A stretch of 64,000 nucleotides of DNA from Amphritea atlantica (GTDB lineage: Bacteria > Pseudomonadota > Gammaproteobacteria > Pseudomonadales > Balneatricaceae), in assembly GCF_018860855.1 (NCBI RefSeq), contig NZ_JAHKQE010000019.1, positions 124,001 through 188,000 of the forward strand, read 5' to 3'. The notes beneath the pieces were generated by a model. The model was given only the letters and a program-made list of their open reading frames with translations. It did not search any database and was not told where the DNA came from. The position numbers and the translations under genes are program-made. This document shows positions 7,959-16,854 of this stretch, piece by piece (the first letter of the stretch is position 1; each line of letters begins with the position of its first letter).

Positions 7959-9731
7959 ATGACCCTAGACCATATCACTGCCCTGCTCTGTTCACTTTTC
8001 ATATGGGTCGGCCTAAAGAGCGCCACAAAGAGAACACTCAGGACAAGCCTAAACATGAGCCAAAAAATCGGGCTAGCGAGCACGTTGTTGGTGAGCATAA
8101 CCGCTCAATCCACCCCCGCGACGCTAGATACGGTGATTCGTGTTGGCGGTGATTATAACTATCCGCCTTATGAGTTTATCAACGAAGATGGCGAACCTGA
8201 TGGCTACAACACCGAACTCACTCGAGCGATTGCTGAAGTGATGGGCATTAATATTAAAATCACCCTAGGCGACTGGGACAACATGCGTAAACAGTTCGAA
8301 AAGGGTGAGATCGATACTATGCAGGGGATGATCTATTCAGAAAACAGAGCAAAGATATATAGTTTTTCGCCTCCCCACGCGATTGTTCATCAATCTATTT
8401 TTGCCCGTAAAGGCACGCCTAAAGTTGCCCAACTATCAGAGCTTCGAGGCCACGAGGTAATTGTTCAGCGCGGCGGCATCATGCATGATTATCTGCAACA
8501 AAATAATGTGGGGGCCAAATTAATCTTAGTCGACACTCACACCGCGGCCCTGCGTTTACTCGCCTCAGGTCAACACGATTATGCTTTGGTTGCCAACCTG
8601 CCAGGCCTTTATTTAGGTCAAGAACTAGAGCTGTCTAATATTGTGCCCGTTGGTAAACCATTCGGCGCGCAACATTATGGCTATTCGGTCATTAAAAATA
8701 ACGAAGACCTTCTCTCTCAGTTCAGTGAAGGATTGGCCATTCTGAAAAATACAGGGCGCCAACAAGCTATTTATGATCGCTGGCTTGGCCCTTTAGAAAA
8801 CGCGGGACTACCGTGGAAAAAAATTGGTCAGGGCGCCGCACTTATTTCAGCACTGTTATTACTCGTATTGGGCGGTATCGTTATCTGGAACCGCATGCTA
8901 ACTCGGCAAGTCAGTCGTCGCACCAAAGAACTAAAGCTACAGCAACAACAGCTATTGCAGGCAGATAAAATGACTTCACTAGGCATACTGGTTTCCGGTG
9001 TTGCTCATGAAATCAATAATCCTAGTAGCCTACTGTTACTTAATCTACCGGTATTAAAAGAGGCGTTTCAGGATGCTGAAGAAATTCTCGAAAGTTATTA
9101 TAAAGCTCACGGCGACTTCATCATGGGCGGGCTGAACTACAGCCGTATGCGCGATGAAATTACGCCGATGCTAGATGATATGCTGACCGGCACCAACCGT
9201 ATTCGACGAATCGTGGATGATCTACGGGACTTTGCCCGTCAAGGCCCAGCCGACCTGAGCGAAACAGTGGATCTCAATGAAGTACTCGCGACCGCCATTC
9301 GTCTAGTGGATAACACCATTCGCAGCTCTACCGATCATTTTGGCGTGACCTATGGCACACAACTGCCGCCGTTTAAAGGTAATGCTCAACGTATCGAGCA
9401 AGTGATTATCAACCTAATTGTCAATGCCTGTCAGGCGTTAGACTCACCCGATCAAAGCATTACAATCAACACCTATTACCGTGCAAAAGATTACACGCTC
9501 TGCTTGGCGATTCAGGATCAAGGTTGCGGCATCGAAGCCGACAATATAACTCGTCTAAGTGATCCCTTTTTCACTACTAAACGCGAACAGGGCGGCACGG
9601 GTCTCGGACTATCGGTTTCGGCGAGCATCGTACAAGAACACGGCGGAAATCTGGTTTACAACTCAACCCCACATGAGGGAACCCTTGTCACTCTGTTCCT
9701 ACTCGCAACGCCAGGAGACGTTGACCTATGA
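7959..9731 (+). CDS. sensor histidine kinase with amino-acid-binding-protein (SBP_bac_3) input domain
   Basis: A 590-residue inner-membrane kinase. Residues about 58-285 form a complete periplasmic amino-acid-binding fold (VGGDYNYPPYEFINEDGEPD, GYNTELTRAIAEVMG, QGMIYSENRAKIYSFSPPH). A membrane helix follows near 290-312 (AALISALLLLVLGGIVIW), then a coiled linker. The HisKA box is GVAHEINNPSS with His350. The HATPase has the N-box NLIVNACQAL, the G1 motif DQGCGIE and GGTGLGLSVS. The start could instead be ATG 8055, giving a conventional signal-peptide-like leader. Its stop overlaps the next response regulator start by 4 bp (ATGA). Location beside aspA and a GltP-type symporter suggests it senses aspartate or glutamate; this is inference. 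Confidence 0.9.
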   Translation: MTLDHITALLCSLFIWVGLKSATKRTLRTSLNMSQKIGLASTLLVSITAQSTPATLDTVIRVGGDYNYPPYEFINEDGEPDGYNTELTRAIAEVMGINIKITLGDWDNMRKQFEKGEIDTMQGMIYSENRAKIYSFSPPHAIVHQSIFARKGTPKVAQLSELRGHEVIVQRGGIMHDYLQQNNVGAKLILVDTHTAALRLLASGQHDYALVANLPGLYLGQELELSNIVPVGKPFGAQHYGYSVIKNNEDLLSQFSEGLAILKNTGRQQAIYDRWLGPLENAGLPWKKIGQGAALISALLLLVLGGIVIWNRMLTRQVSRRTKELKLQQQQLLQADKMTSLGILVSGVAHEINNPSSLLLLNLPVLKEAFQDAEEILESYYKAHGDFIMGGLNYSRMRDEITPMLDDMLTGTNRIRRIVDDLRDFARQGPADLSETVDLNEVLATAIRLVDNTIRSSTDHFGVTYGTQLPPFKGNAQRIEQVIINLIVNACQALDSPDQSITINTYYRAKDYTLCLAIQDQGCGIEADNITRLSDPFFTTKREQGGTGLGLSVSASIVQEHGGNLVYNSTPHEGTLVTLFLLATPGDVDL

Positions 9732-11134
9732 ATAACAATCGTTACCCCAGCTTTGGTGTATTACTGGTTGATGACGAAGCCTCTTTTTTACGCAGCCTCA
9801 GCATCGCCCTCGAACGACTCGGCGGCATCAACAATATCTATCGCTGTGATGATAGCCGGCAGGTTATGGAGATGATTGCCTGCGAACCGATCGGATTGGT
9901 GCTACTGGATCTAACCATGCCCCACCTCTCTGGGGAGACATTGTTACAACAGATCGTTGAAGAACATCCTGAAGTGGGCGTCATTATTATTAGTGGCCTG
10001 AATCAATTAGAAACCGCGGTGAAGTGTATTCGTCTCGGTGCCTTTGATTACTTCGTTAAAACCACTGAAGAGGGCCGACTGATTGAAGGGGTACGTCGAG
10101 CAATCCAGTTACAGGAGATGCGCCAAGAAAGTCAGGCAATGCGACAACGGTTCCTCACCGATACCTTGGAACGCCCCGAAGTATTTGCCGACATTATCAC
10201 TCAAGACAAAGGGATGCGGTCGGTGTTTCAGTATCTCGAATCTATTTCAACCAGCAGTCAGCCTGTTCTGATTACGGGCGAAAGCGGTGTCGGCAAGGAA
10301 CAGATCGCCCGAGCCATTCATACCCTGAGTAACGGTAATGGGCCGCTCATCAGTGTCAATATCGCCGGACTGGACGATAACGTCTTTGCCGATACTCTTT
10401 TTGGTCATCAACGGGGGGCCTTTACCGGTGCCGATACCACGCGGGCGGGCATGATTGAACAGGCCGCCGGTGGCACTCTATTTCTCGACGAGATCGGCGA
10501 TCTAAGCTTACCCTCACAAGTTAAACTGCTGCGTCTATTACAAGAGGGGGAATACTATCCTCTGGGAAGTGACCGGCCGAAAAGAATACGTGCTAGAGTG
10601 ATTGTTGCCACCCATCAAGATCTAGACGCTAAACAACAGTCTGGGGGATTTCGTAAAGATCTCTATTACCGCTTACGCATCCATCAGGTGACAATTCCAC
10701 CGCTACGTCAGCGCAAAGGTGATATAGCCCTACTGCTAGAATATTTCCTCACCGAAGCAGCCGAAGAGCTCAACAAAAACAAACCCACTATCCCCAAAGA
10801 ACTCCCCGTGTTACTGGCTAACTATGAATTTCCAGGCAATATCCGTGAACTAAGAGCCTTAGCCTACGACGCTATGAGCCAACACCGCTCCCGCATGCTG
10901 TCGATGGACGTGTTTCGCCGCGTGCTAAGCCAAGAGATTCCAACTCAGCCCGACACCAACTCCAGTAACCCGTTGTTTAACCCAGACCAACCTCTACCGA
11001 CCTTACAGGAAGTCGGTGAGCTACTGGTCGAGGCCGCGATGGAACGTGCTCAAGGTAACCAATCATTGGCCTCACGACTACTAGGCATATCCCAACCAGC
11101 CCTCAGCAAACGGTTAAAAAAACAACAACTTTAA
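9728..11134 (+). CDS. sigma-54-dependent response regulator (NtrC/DctD type)
   Basis: 468 residues in three parts. The receiver (about 10-125) has the phosphorylation Asp61 in LLDLTMP and the switch Lys in DYFVKT. A sigma-54 AAA+ domain (about 150-390) has Walker A GESGVGKE, the GAFTGAD loop that touches sigma-54, and LFLDEIGDLSL. A Fis-type helix-turn-helix ends the protein (NQSLASRLLGISQPALSKRL). It is translationally coupled to the upstream sensor kinase, so the two form a cognate pair. The intact GAFTGA means it should activate sigma-54 promoters. A well-matched -24/-12 site lies before aspA just downstream, making aspA-gltP its probable target. Confidence 0.93.
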   Translation: MNNNRYPSFGVLLVDDEASFLRSLSIALERLGGINNIYRCDDSRQVMEMIACEPIGLVLLDLTMPHLSGETLLQQIVEEHPEVGVIIISGLNQLETAVKCIRLGAFDYFVKTTEEGRLIEGVRRAIQLQEMRQESQAMRQRFLTDTLERPEVFADIITQDKGMRSVFQYLESISTSSQPVLITGESGVGKEQIARAIHTLSNGNGPLISVNIAGLDDNVFADTLFGHQRGAFTGADTTRAGMIEQAAGGTLFLDEIGDLSLPSQVKLLRLLQEGEYYPLGSDRPKRIRARVIVATHQDLDAKQQSGGFRKDLYYRLRIHQVTIPPLRQRKGDIALLLEYFLTEAAEELNKNKPTIPKELPVLLANYEFPGNIRELRALAYDAMSQHRSRMLSMDVFRRVLSQEIPTQPDTNSSNPLFNPDQPLPTLQEVGELLVEAAMERAQGNQSLASRLLGISQPALSKRLKKQQL

Positions 11135-11175
11135 CCTGACCAGCGAAACGCCCCCTCTCACAACCGTTACCCTAC

Positions 11176-11205
11176 CGAAACTGTCTAGATAGATAGGCAG
11201 TTTCG
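11176..11205. promoter_or_regulatory. dyad: candidate enhancer site for the sigma-54 regulator (or RR terminator)
   Basis: The arms CGAAACTGTCTA (11176-11187) and TAGGCAGTTTCG (11194-11205) match at 11 of 12 positions around a 6-base spacer. It lies 41 bp after the regulator stop and about 220 bp upstream of the predicted aspA transcription start, a normal enhancer distance. No U-tract follows, which argues against a simple terminator. Confidence 0.5.
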
Positions 11206-11397
11206 ACCGCCAAACCCCTATAACCAACACTCCACCTATAACCAAACAAAAACACAATAAGACATTGATTTATAATAACTTATAATCTTTATCAACACAC
11301 CGCCATTCCTTTAGTTATACCCCTTTTAGCCATACAGCCGCATGTAAAAGCATAAAATATTTCTACAAAAACAATGTGTTACACAAAAAACGCACTA

Positions 11398-11414
11398 TTG
11401 GCATCTTAGCTGCT
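11398..11414 (+). promoter_or_regulatory. sigma-54 (-24/-12) promoter of aspA
   Basis: TTGGCATCTTAGCTGCT fits the TTGGCAC-N5-TTGCW consensus with the invariant GG and GC dinucleotides exactly 12 bases apart. Mismatches are only at the base after GGCA and the first T of TTGC. The predicted start is near 11425, 38 bp before the aspA ATG. A sigma-54 activator gene lies directly upstream, which supports the call. Confidence 0.75.
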
Positions 11415-11462
11415 AAGTAATACAGATCACAGGTCATAATAAAAATTCACGAGGGTAACAAC

Positions 11463-12905
11463 ATGGCTGAAACCATACAGCTACAGCAACAAGAAAACGG
11501 ACGTCGCGAGAAAGACTTGCTAGGTGAAGCACTCGTACCATCTGATACCTATTATGGAATCCAAACTCAACGAGCACAGAAAAACTTCGACCTTAGCGGC
11601 GTTCACATTAGCCACTTTCCGCAACTCGTAGAAGCACTCGCGCTCGTCAAACTAGCCTGTGCCAAGGCCAATAATTCGCTGGGGTTACTCGATGATATAA
11701 AGACCTCAGCCATCGAAAAGGCGGTCAAAAAAATTCTTGCCGGTGAATATCATGACCAGTTTGTGGTCGATATGATTCAGGGCGGTGCCGGTACCTCCAC
11801 CAATATGAATGCCAACGAAGTCATCGCCAATATCGCGCTCGAGCAGATGGGCCATGCCAAGGGCGAATACCGCTACCTGCACCCGAACAATGACGTCAAT
11901 ATGTCCCAATCGACCAATGATGCCTACCCTACAGCAGTACGGCTGTCGATTTTGCTAAAACACGGTGTATTGGTGAAAGCACTGGCTTCATTACGGGATG
12001 CCTTTGCGGCAAAAGGTGATGAGTTCGCCGATGTGATTAAGATGGGTCGCACTCAGTTGCAAGACGCAGTGCCAATGACGCTAGGCCAAGAGTTTAAATC
12101 CTTCGCCAGTACCTTGAGTGAAGATATAGACCGTATTGCCGGACTGTCTGAATTACTCAAAGAGATCAACCTCGGCGGCACCGCCATCGGCACCGGTATT
12201 AATACCGATCCTGAATACGCCAAACTGGCGGTCAACTATCTATCTGAAATCAGCGGTTTCGAATTCAAACGTGCATCCGACCTAGTAGAAGCCAGCTCCG
12301 ATATGGGCGCCTTTGTTCTGTTTTCCGGCATGCTTAAACGTTTGGCAGTGAAACTCTCAAAAATATCCAACGATCTGCGCCTGCTGAGTATGGGACCACG
12401 TTGTGGCCTGTCAGAAATTAACCTGCCCGCACAACAGCCCGGTAGCTCCATCATGCCCGGCAAAATAAACCCAGTTATTCCCGAAGCGATGAATCAGGTG
12501 GCCTACCAGGTTATCGGTAATGACTTGGCTGTCACCATGGGGGCAGAAGCCGGTCAACTGCAACTCAACGCAATGGAACCGCTGATCACCTATAACATTC
12601 TCGAATCCATCCGCATGTTGACGCAGGCGATGGATATGCTGAAAAACCGCTGTGTGCGAGGCATCACCGCCAACCGGGATCGTTGCCAAGAACTAGTTGA
12701 CCAAAGTATTGGCATCATCACCGCAGTCGTTCCCTACATCGGTTATGAAAACTCCACTCGTATAGCCAAAGCCGCCCTTGAAAGCGGTCGAGGGGTACTT
12801 GAACTCATCAGAGAGGAAGAACTGATGAGTGAAGACGCATTACAGAACATTCTCAAACCGAGCAACATGATTAACCCACAACGTCGAACCACTAAATTTA
12901 GCTAA
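11463..12905 (+). CDS. aspA: aspartate ammonia-lyase (aspartase)
   Basis: A 480-residue fumarase/aspartase superfamily enzyme deaminating L-aspartate to fumarate and ammonia. The superfamily signature GSSIMPGKINPV lies near residue 325. The conserved TNMNANEVIAN, HPNNDVNMSQSTNDAYPTA and GRTQLQDAVPMTLGQEF blocks that build the active site at subunit interfaces are all present. TNMNANEV and QDAVPMTLG favour aspartase over class II fumarase. A GAGGG ribosome site precedes the ATG. It is followed 60 bp later by a glutamate/aspartate-type symporter, giving an uptake-plus-deamination operon. The sigma-54 promoter upstream implies control by the adjacent two-component system. Confidence 0.93.
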   Translation: MAETIQLQQQENGRREKDLLGEALVPSDTYYGIQTQRAQKNFDLSGVHISHFPQLVEALALVKLACAKANNSLGLLDDIKTSAIEKAVKKILAGEYHDQFVVDMIQGGAGTSTNMNANEVIANIALEQMGHAKGEYRYLHPNNDVNMSQSTNDAYPTAVRLSILLKHGVLVKALASLRDAFAAKGDEFADVIKMGRTQLQDAVPMTLGQEFKSFASTLSEDIDRIAGLSELLKEINLGGTAIGTGINTDPEYAKLAVNYLSEISGFEFKRASDLVEASSDMGAFVLFSGMLKRLAVKLSKISNDLRLLSMGPRCGLSEINLPAQQPGSSIMPGKINPVIPEAMNQVAYQVIGNDLAVTMGAEAGQLQLNAMEPLITYNILESIRMLTQAMDMLKNRCVRGITANRDRCQELVDQSIGIITAVVPYIGYENSTRIAKAALESGRGVLELIREEELMSEDALQNILKPSNMINPQRRTTKFS

Positions 12906-12965
12906 CGACACAAGCCTAAAGCGCGTATTGCGCCGATCAAATAACTATATAAAGAGATAAGACTT

Positions 12966-14243
12966 ATGCCTAAAACTAAAACGAATGATAGCCGCGCAGG
13001 ATTCTGGAGCGGCCTAGCCCTGTGGAAAAAGATTCTCGTTGGTATGGTACTCGGGGTTGCCGCTGGCGCAATCATGGGACCCGATGCCGAGATGCTTAAA
13101 CCGATCGGCACCCTGTTTATTAACGCCATTAAAATGTTGATCGTACCACTGGTATTCTGTTCTCTGGTGGTCGGAGTGACCTCCATGCAAGACACCCGAA
13201 AAATGGGCCGTATCGGTCTTAAATCGGTAGTGCTTTACCTGTGTACCACCGCCGCCGCGATCACTATCGGTCTGGGGCTCGCCACCATTTTCACGCCCGG
13301 CGAAGGGCTGAATATGACGATTACCGATACCACTGTCGTTGCAAAAGAAGCGCCAACACTGGTACAAACCCTGCTCAACATGATCCCCAAAAACCCAGTC
13401 AGCGCCTTAGCGGCAGGCAACATACTGCAAATCATCGTGTTTGCACTGGGACTAGGTATCGCATTGACCCTCAGCGGCGAAAAAGCTGAACCTGCCATCA
13501 AGCTGTTTGAAAGCCTTGCAGAAGCCATGTACAAACTAACTGAAATGGTCATGAAGCTAGCACCTTACGGTGTATTTGGCCTAATGGCTTGGGTATCAGG
13601 TAAATACGGCATGGATATTCTCTTGCCGCTGATCAAGGTAATTACCGTCGTCTATATCGGTTGCCTGATACATGTATTGGTATTCTATAGCGGTTTAATC
13701 AGCATACTTGGCCGCCTCAACCCCATGCCTTACTTAAGAGGCCTGCTAAATCCAGCGGCGGTTGCGTTTACCACTACCAGCAGCTCGGGCACTCTGCCTG
13801 CTACCATTAAAGCATCCCAGGAAGAGATGGGGGTATCTAAAAGTATCTCTAGTTTCGTTCTGCCTTTAGGCGCAACCATCAATATGGATGGCACCGCTCT
13901 CTATCAAGGTGTTTGCGCGCTCTTTATTGCTCAAGCCTTTGGAATTGATCTGGCGTTTTCTGATTATGTGTTAATCATCATGACCTCGACGCTAGCCTCT
14001 ATCGGCACCGCCGGTGTTCCAGGTGCAGGCTTAATCATGCTATCACTGGTATTAACCACCGTTGGTTTGCCAATCGAAGGACTTGCCATTGTCGCCGGTA
14101 TCGACCGCATTTTGGATATGGCACGCACCAGCGTGAATGTCTGTGGTGACCTGATGGTTTCGATTCTCGTCGGCAAAAGCGAAAATGAGTTAGACGAATC
14201 GATCTACAACAAATCAACAGAGGTGGATACAGTCCGTATCTAA
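12966..14243 (+). CDS. dicarboxylate/amino acid:cation symporter (GltP/DctA family)
   Basis: A 425-residue secondary transporter of the DAACS family with the standard eight helices and two hairpins. Diagnostic motifs: the HP1 serine-rich loop TTTSSSGTLPATIKA, the TM7 motif NMDGTALYQ, and in TM8 DRILDMARTSVNVCGD, whose Arg contacts the side-chain carboxylate of acidic substrates. The substrate is therefore likely aspartate or glutamate, or a C4-dicarboxylate. Pairing with aspA favours aspartate. It ends at a strong terminator and shares the aspA transcript. Confidence 0.9.
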   Translation: MPKTKTNDSRAGFWSGLALWKKILVGMVLGVAAGAIMGPDAEMLKPIGTLFINAIKMLIVPLVFCSLVVGVTSMQDTRKMGRIGLKSVVLYLCTTAAAITIGLGLATIFTPGEGLNMTITDTTVVAKEAPTLVQTLLNMIPKNPVSALAAGNILQIIVFALGLGIALTLSGEKAEPAIKLFESLAEAMYKLTEMVMKLAPYGVFGLMAWVSGKYGMDILLPLIKVITVVYIGCLIHVLVFYSGLISILGRLNPMPYLRGLLNPAAVAFTTTSSSGTLPATIKASQEEMGVSKSISSFVLPLGATINMDGTALYQGVCALFIAQAFGIDLAFSDYVLIIMTSTLASIGTAGVPGAGLIMLSLVLTTVGLPIEGLAIVAGIDRILDMARTSVNVCGDLMVSILVGKSENELDESIYNKSTEVDTVRI

Positions 14244-14263
14244 ACCAGCTTAGCAAGCGCAAT

Positions 14264-14300
14264 AAAATCCGGTCGACCTAATACCGACCGGATTTTTTGT
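14264..14300 (+). terminator. Rho-independent terminator after the aspA-symporter operon
   Basis: The stem AATCCGGTCG / CGACCGGATT is followed by a run of T (GATTTTTTG), 20 bp after the symporter stop. It is a classic intrinsic terminator on the plus strand. Confidence 0.88.
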
Positions 14301-14525
14301 TTTATCGCTTATCACGCCCACGGGGTGCATTAAAATCATATTCAGCCCCTAACGGCCCCGCGTCGGATTAATCATGGTATGACTATAGCAATAGTGCTGG
14401 TTAATCTGCTCGATATTAGTCGTCTCTGCCACTTGCACCTGATACAACTCGCGCATATAACCACAAACTGCCGTAGCTGCTTGAGATTGCATTTAAAGGG
14501 CTTATCAAAGAACATATCAAAAAAC

Positions 14526-15278
14526 CTACCAAAACCCATCAGCGATCAATTTCACACCGATAATCAGCAACATCCATAAAATAATTCGGTAAAACAGCTG
14601 ATCATCCAGCTTCTTATGGACGACTAATCCCAACCGCGTACCGATCCAAGCAATGGGTGCCAATACGAGTCCCACCAACAGGTTATCCGTATTGATCTGC
14701 CCCAAGGCTCCATAAGCAAACAGTTTGACGAAATTGACGATCGCGAGAAAAACCACCGCGGTGCCTAAAAACTGCTCTCGGGGCAACTTCATTGGCAGCA
14801 GATAGAAGTTCATCGGTGGCCCTCCGGCGTGAGCGATAAAGCTGGTAAATCCCGCGAGGGTGCTGGCAATATAGCCGACCACCGGCGAATTACTACGACC
14901 TAGCCGTGAACCTTTCAGTAAGCCCCAGAGAGCAAAACCGATCGATAAAACACCCAGTAACATCCGTAAAATATCATCGTTCAAGTAATCGAATAGCCAA
15001 TAACCGACCAAAATGCCCACGATTGCCCCAGGCACCATAATCTTCAGTAGATCAACCCGTTTACTGTGCCACCAGGCTCGCACACTGAAAAAGTCCATTA
15101 GAATTAGCAACGGCAACATGATAGCCGCAGCCTGCACCGGCCCGATATACAGCGACATCAATGGCACACTGATCACCCCAACACCTCCAGCGAAGCCGGA
15201 TTTGGAGATCCCAGTGATTAATACCCCCAGCCCGGCTAACAACCAAAAAGCGACACTAAAAGATAACAGTTGATCCAT
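14526..15278 (-). CDS. TauE/SafE-family sulfite/organosulfonate exporter-type permease
   Basis: About 250 residues with seven to eight hydrophobic helices in two TauE repeats. The first opens with LGVLITGISKSGFAGGVG and the second has STLAGFTSFIAHAGGPPMNFYLLP, both family hallmarks. Known members move sulfite, sulfoacetate or similar anions, but the substrate here is not predictable. The start is taken at ATG 15278 because GGGGA lies five to nine bases upstream. It is divergent from the pirin-like gene. A second TauE-family gene (48906-49691) belongs to the sulfur cluster; this one has no sulfur neighbours. Confidence 0.87.
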   Translation of the reverse strand: MDQLLSFSVAFWLLAGLGVLITGISKSGFAGGVGVISVPLMSLYIGPVQAAAIMLPLLILMDFFSVRAWWHSKRVDLLKIMVPGAIVGILVGYWLFDYLNDDILRMLLGVLSIGFALWGLLKGSRLGRSNSPVVGYIASTLAGFTSFIAHAGGPPMNFYLLPMKLPREQFLGTAVVFLAIVNFVKLFAYGALGQINTDNLLVGLVLAPIAWIGTRLGLVVHKKLDDQLFYRIILWMLLIIGVKLIADGFW

Positions 15279-15400
15279 ATGATTCCCCATAAAAACAGCA
15301 TCTTATCCTGATCGTTAACAAGAGAAAACTCATCACCGTATTTACAGTCCGACGCTGACAGGGTAAAACTAACGGGAACTGTTTCGACTTGCGAACCCAC

Positions 15401-16081
15401 ATGATCAGAATAAAACGCGCTTCAGACCGGGGATATGCCCATTTCGGCTGGCTTGAATCTCGACATGTTTTCTCTTTTGGTAGTTATTTCGATCCGGACT
15501 GGATGGGCATATCCGAGCTGCGGGTCGCCAATGAAGACCTTCTTCATCCCGGCGCGGCCATCGACCCGAGCACCCATGTCGATATGGAAGTGATTTCGGT
15601 TATTTTAGACGGTAAAAACCTACACACCGATTCCCTAGGCACCCGCAAGTTACTCGAAAGCCGCAGTCTACAACTGCTCAGCACCGGCACGGGAACTGAA
15701 TTCATAGAGCAGAATGCTTCCCTCGAAACTACCCTTAAAATGCTGCAGTTCTGGATCGTACCGAAAAAAACCGGTCAAACACCGCGCTATCAATGGCGCA
15801 AACTGCTTAGCCGCGAAGGGGTACAACTGATTGTCTCAACCGATGGTCGGGATGACTCGTTACAAATAGGCCAGCAAGCCGAGATGTATCAATTTCGTTT
15901 ACAGCACAAAAGTTACGGTTTACCCACCTCCGAACATGGGTTTCTTTACCTGTTTCGCGGCCAGCTAGAAGTGAATGGCAGCATACTGGAAGCCGGTGAT
16001 GCGATGCTGTTTGATGATGAACCGATGATATCACTAAGGGGTATCAGCAGAGCCGAAGGTTTTTACTTCACCCTCCCCTAG
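15401..16081 (+). CDS. pirin-family bicupin with incomplete metal site
   Basis: About 226 residues resembling the YhhW type of pirin-like quercetin dioxygenase: IRIKRASDRGYAHFGWLES, then FSFGSYFDPDWMGISELRV and a C-terminal cupin. In active relatives the N-terminal cupin metal is held by three His and one Glu, in HPHKDME and in a GIRHSEYN-like segment. Here the corresponding segments read STHVDME and GTEFIEQN, so one His is Ser and another is Phe. Enzyme activity is therefore doubtful, and a binding or regulatory role is equally possible. ATG 15401 is preferred to a TTG 12 bp upstream. It is alone on its strand. Confidence 0.82.
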   Translation: MIRIKRASDRGYAHFGWLESRHVFSFGSYFDPDWMGISELRVANEDLLHPGAAIDPSTHVDMEVISVILDGKNLHTDSLGTRKLLESRSLQLLSTGTGTEFIEQNASLETTLKMLQFWIVPKKTGQTPRYQWRKLLSREGVQLIVSTDGRDDSLQIGQQAEMYQFRLQHKSYGLPTSEHGFLYLFRGQLEVNGSILEAGDAMLFDDEPMISLRGISRAEGFYFTLP

Positions 16082-16397
16082 TATTCTCGATATATCGAAC
16101 ACGACCCAGATACTTCGCCGAAGACCACTGATGGGATCTCTTCAACACAGCGCGTGTCGCTATTTTCTCCATATCAAAACAGCCAACGCTCTCGCTACTT
16201 TAAGCAGCACTTCAAGCAACACGTCAATAAAATGGCTAAATCACCGGTTAGCGCGTACTTGATGCACTATCAATAGGCACTATCAAGAGGGTAACAGCGA
16301 TTAAATGGTGATCGTCTCATAACTGAATAAAATTCAAACAATAACCGAAGCTGGACACGGCAAATTGCCTTGTCATAAAAAATTTACTGAATTTATT

Positions 16398-16425
16398 TTG
16401 CATTGCACAAAAAATTCGCTATATT
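16398..16425 (+). promoter_or_regulatory. candidate sigma-70 promoter of a small RNA
   Basis: TTGCAT (16398-16403) and TATATT (16420-16425) are separated by 16 bp and followed about 70 bp later by a strong intrinsic terminator. No ORF lies between, so a short non-coding transcript is the simplest reading. Confidence 0.45.
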
Positions 16426-16431
16426 GTAATT

Positions 16432-16496
16432 GCACTTTGCTTTTTGAGCCACATATTTGGCTTGATTCGACCCGGCGCCCGCCGGGTCTTTTTTTT
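16432..16496 (+). ncRNA. candidate small RNA of about 65 nt
   Basis: The predicted transcript begins a few bases after the TATATT box. It contains a small hairpin, AGCCA-CATATT-TGGCT, and ends in a perfect GACCCGGCG / CGCCGGGTC stem followed by eight T residues. The long U-tail after a GC-rich stem is typical of Hfq-type small RNAs. There is no Shine-Dalgarno/ATG pair inside. I do not recognise a named family. It could instead be an orphan terminator. Confidence 0.45.
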
Positions 16497-16684
16497 CCGC
16501 ATCGCAACAAACCATTCGAATCCATAGCCAAAAAACGATTTCAATCTCATTTATTAGCAATCATTCCGGTCTAACATTAAAACTAATCCCCATTCCTTTA
16601 CGATCTCACCCAAAAGAATAATGATCCTCGACAAGACTCTAAAGCAAAGATAATTCATGTCTACGAAAGATGATTGATTCAACG

Positions 16685-16712
16685 TTGAGAGAAAGCCCCG
16701 CGCTGGCGGGGC
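16685..16712 (-). terminator. hairpin in the hrpB 3' region
   Basis: GCCCCGC / GCGGGGC with a 4-base loop. On the minus strand it is followed by TTTCTCTC. It lies about 140 nt after the hrpB stop and probably ends that transcript. Confidence 0.55.
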
Positions 16713-16854
16713 GACATGAAACATGCGAACACTTGTTGCCTTTCTCATGGTGACCTCAACGGATTGAGGTTCAAATGCTCTACCTATGTGAGCACTTTTA
16801 CATTAGTAGAAAGTAAGCGGATCTATCTTGAAAATTATTAAAGGCATCGACAGA

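Larger units (their letters stand above)
16082..16854. other. 773-bp non-coding stretch with two terminator-like hairpins
   Basis: Holds a candidate plus-strand small RNA (promoter 16398-16425, terminator 16469-16496). It also holds a minus-strand hairpin/terminator at 16685-16712 in the 3' region of hrpB, and a CCTCAA-CGGA-TTGAGG hairpin near 16752-16772. No protein gene is convincing. The 16082-16360 part shows nothing I can identify. Confidence 0.5.

Noticed and set aside
14379-14579. 66-codon plus-strand frame between the symporter and TauE gene
   Set aside because: Overlaps the 3' end of the TauE gene and has an atypical composition.
16554-16748. 64-codon minus-strand frame
   Set aside because: It spans the hrpB terminator hairpin and translates a stem-loop; no family features.
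16777-16793. tRNA D-arm-like GCTC-N9-GAGC on the minus strand
   Set aside because: No acceptor, anticodon or T-arm pairing could be built around it.
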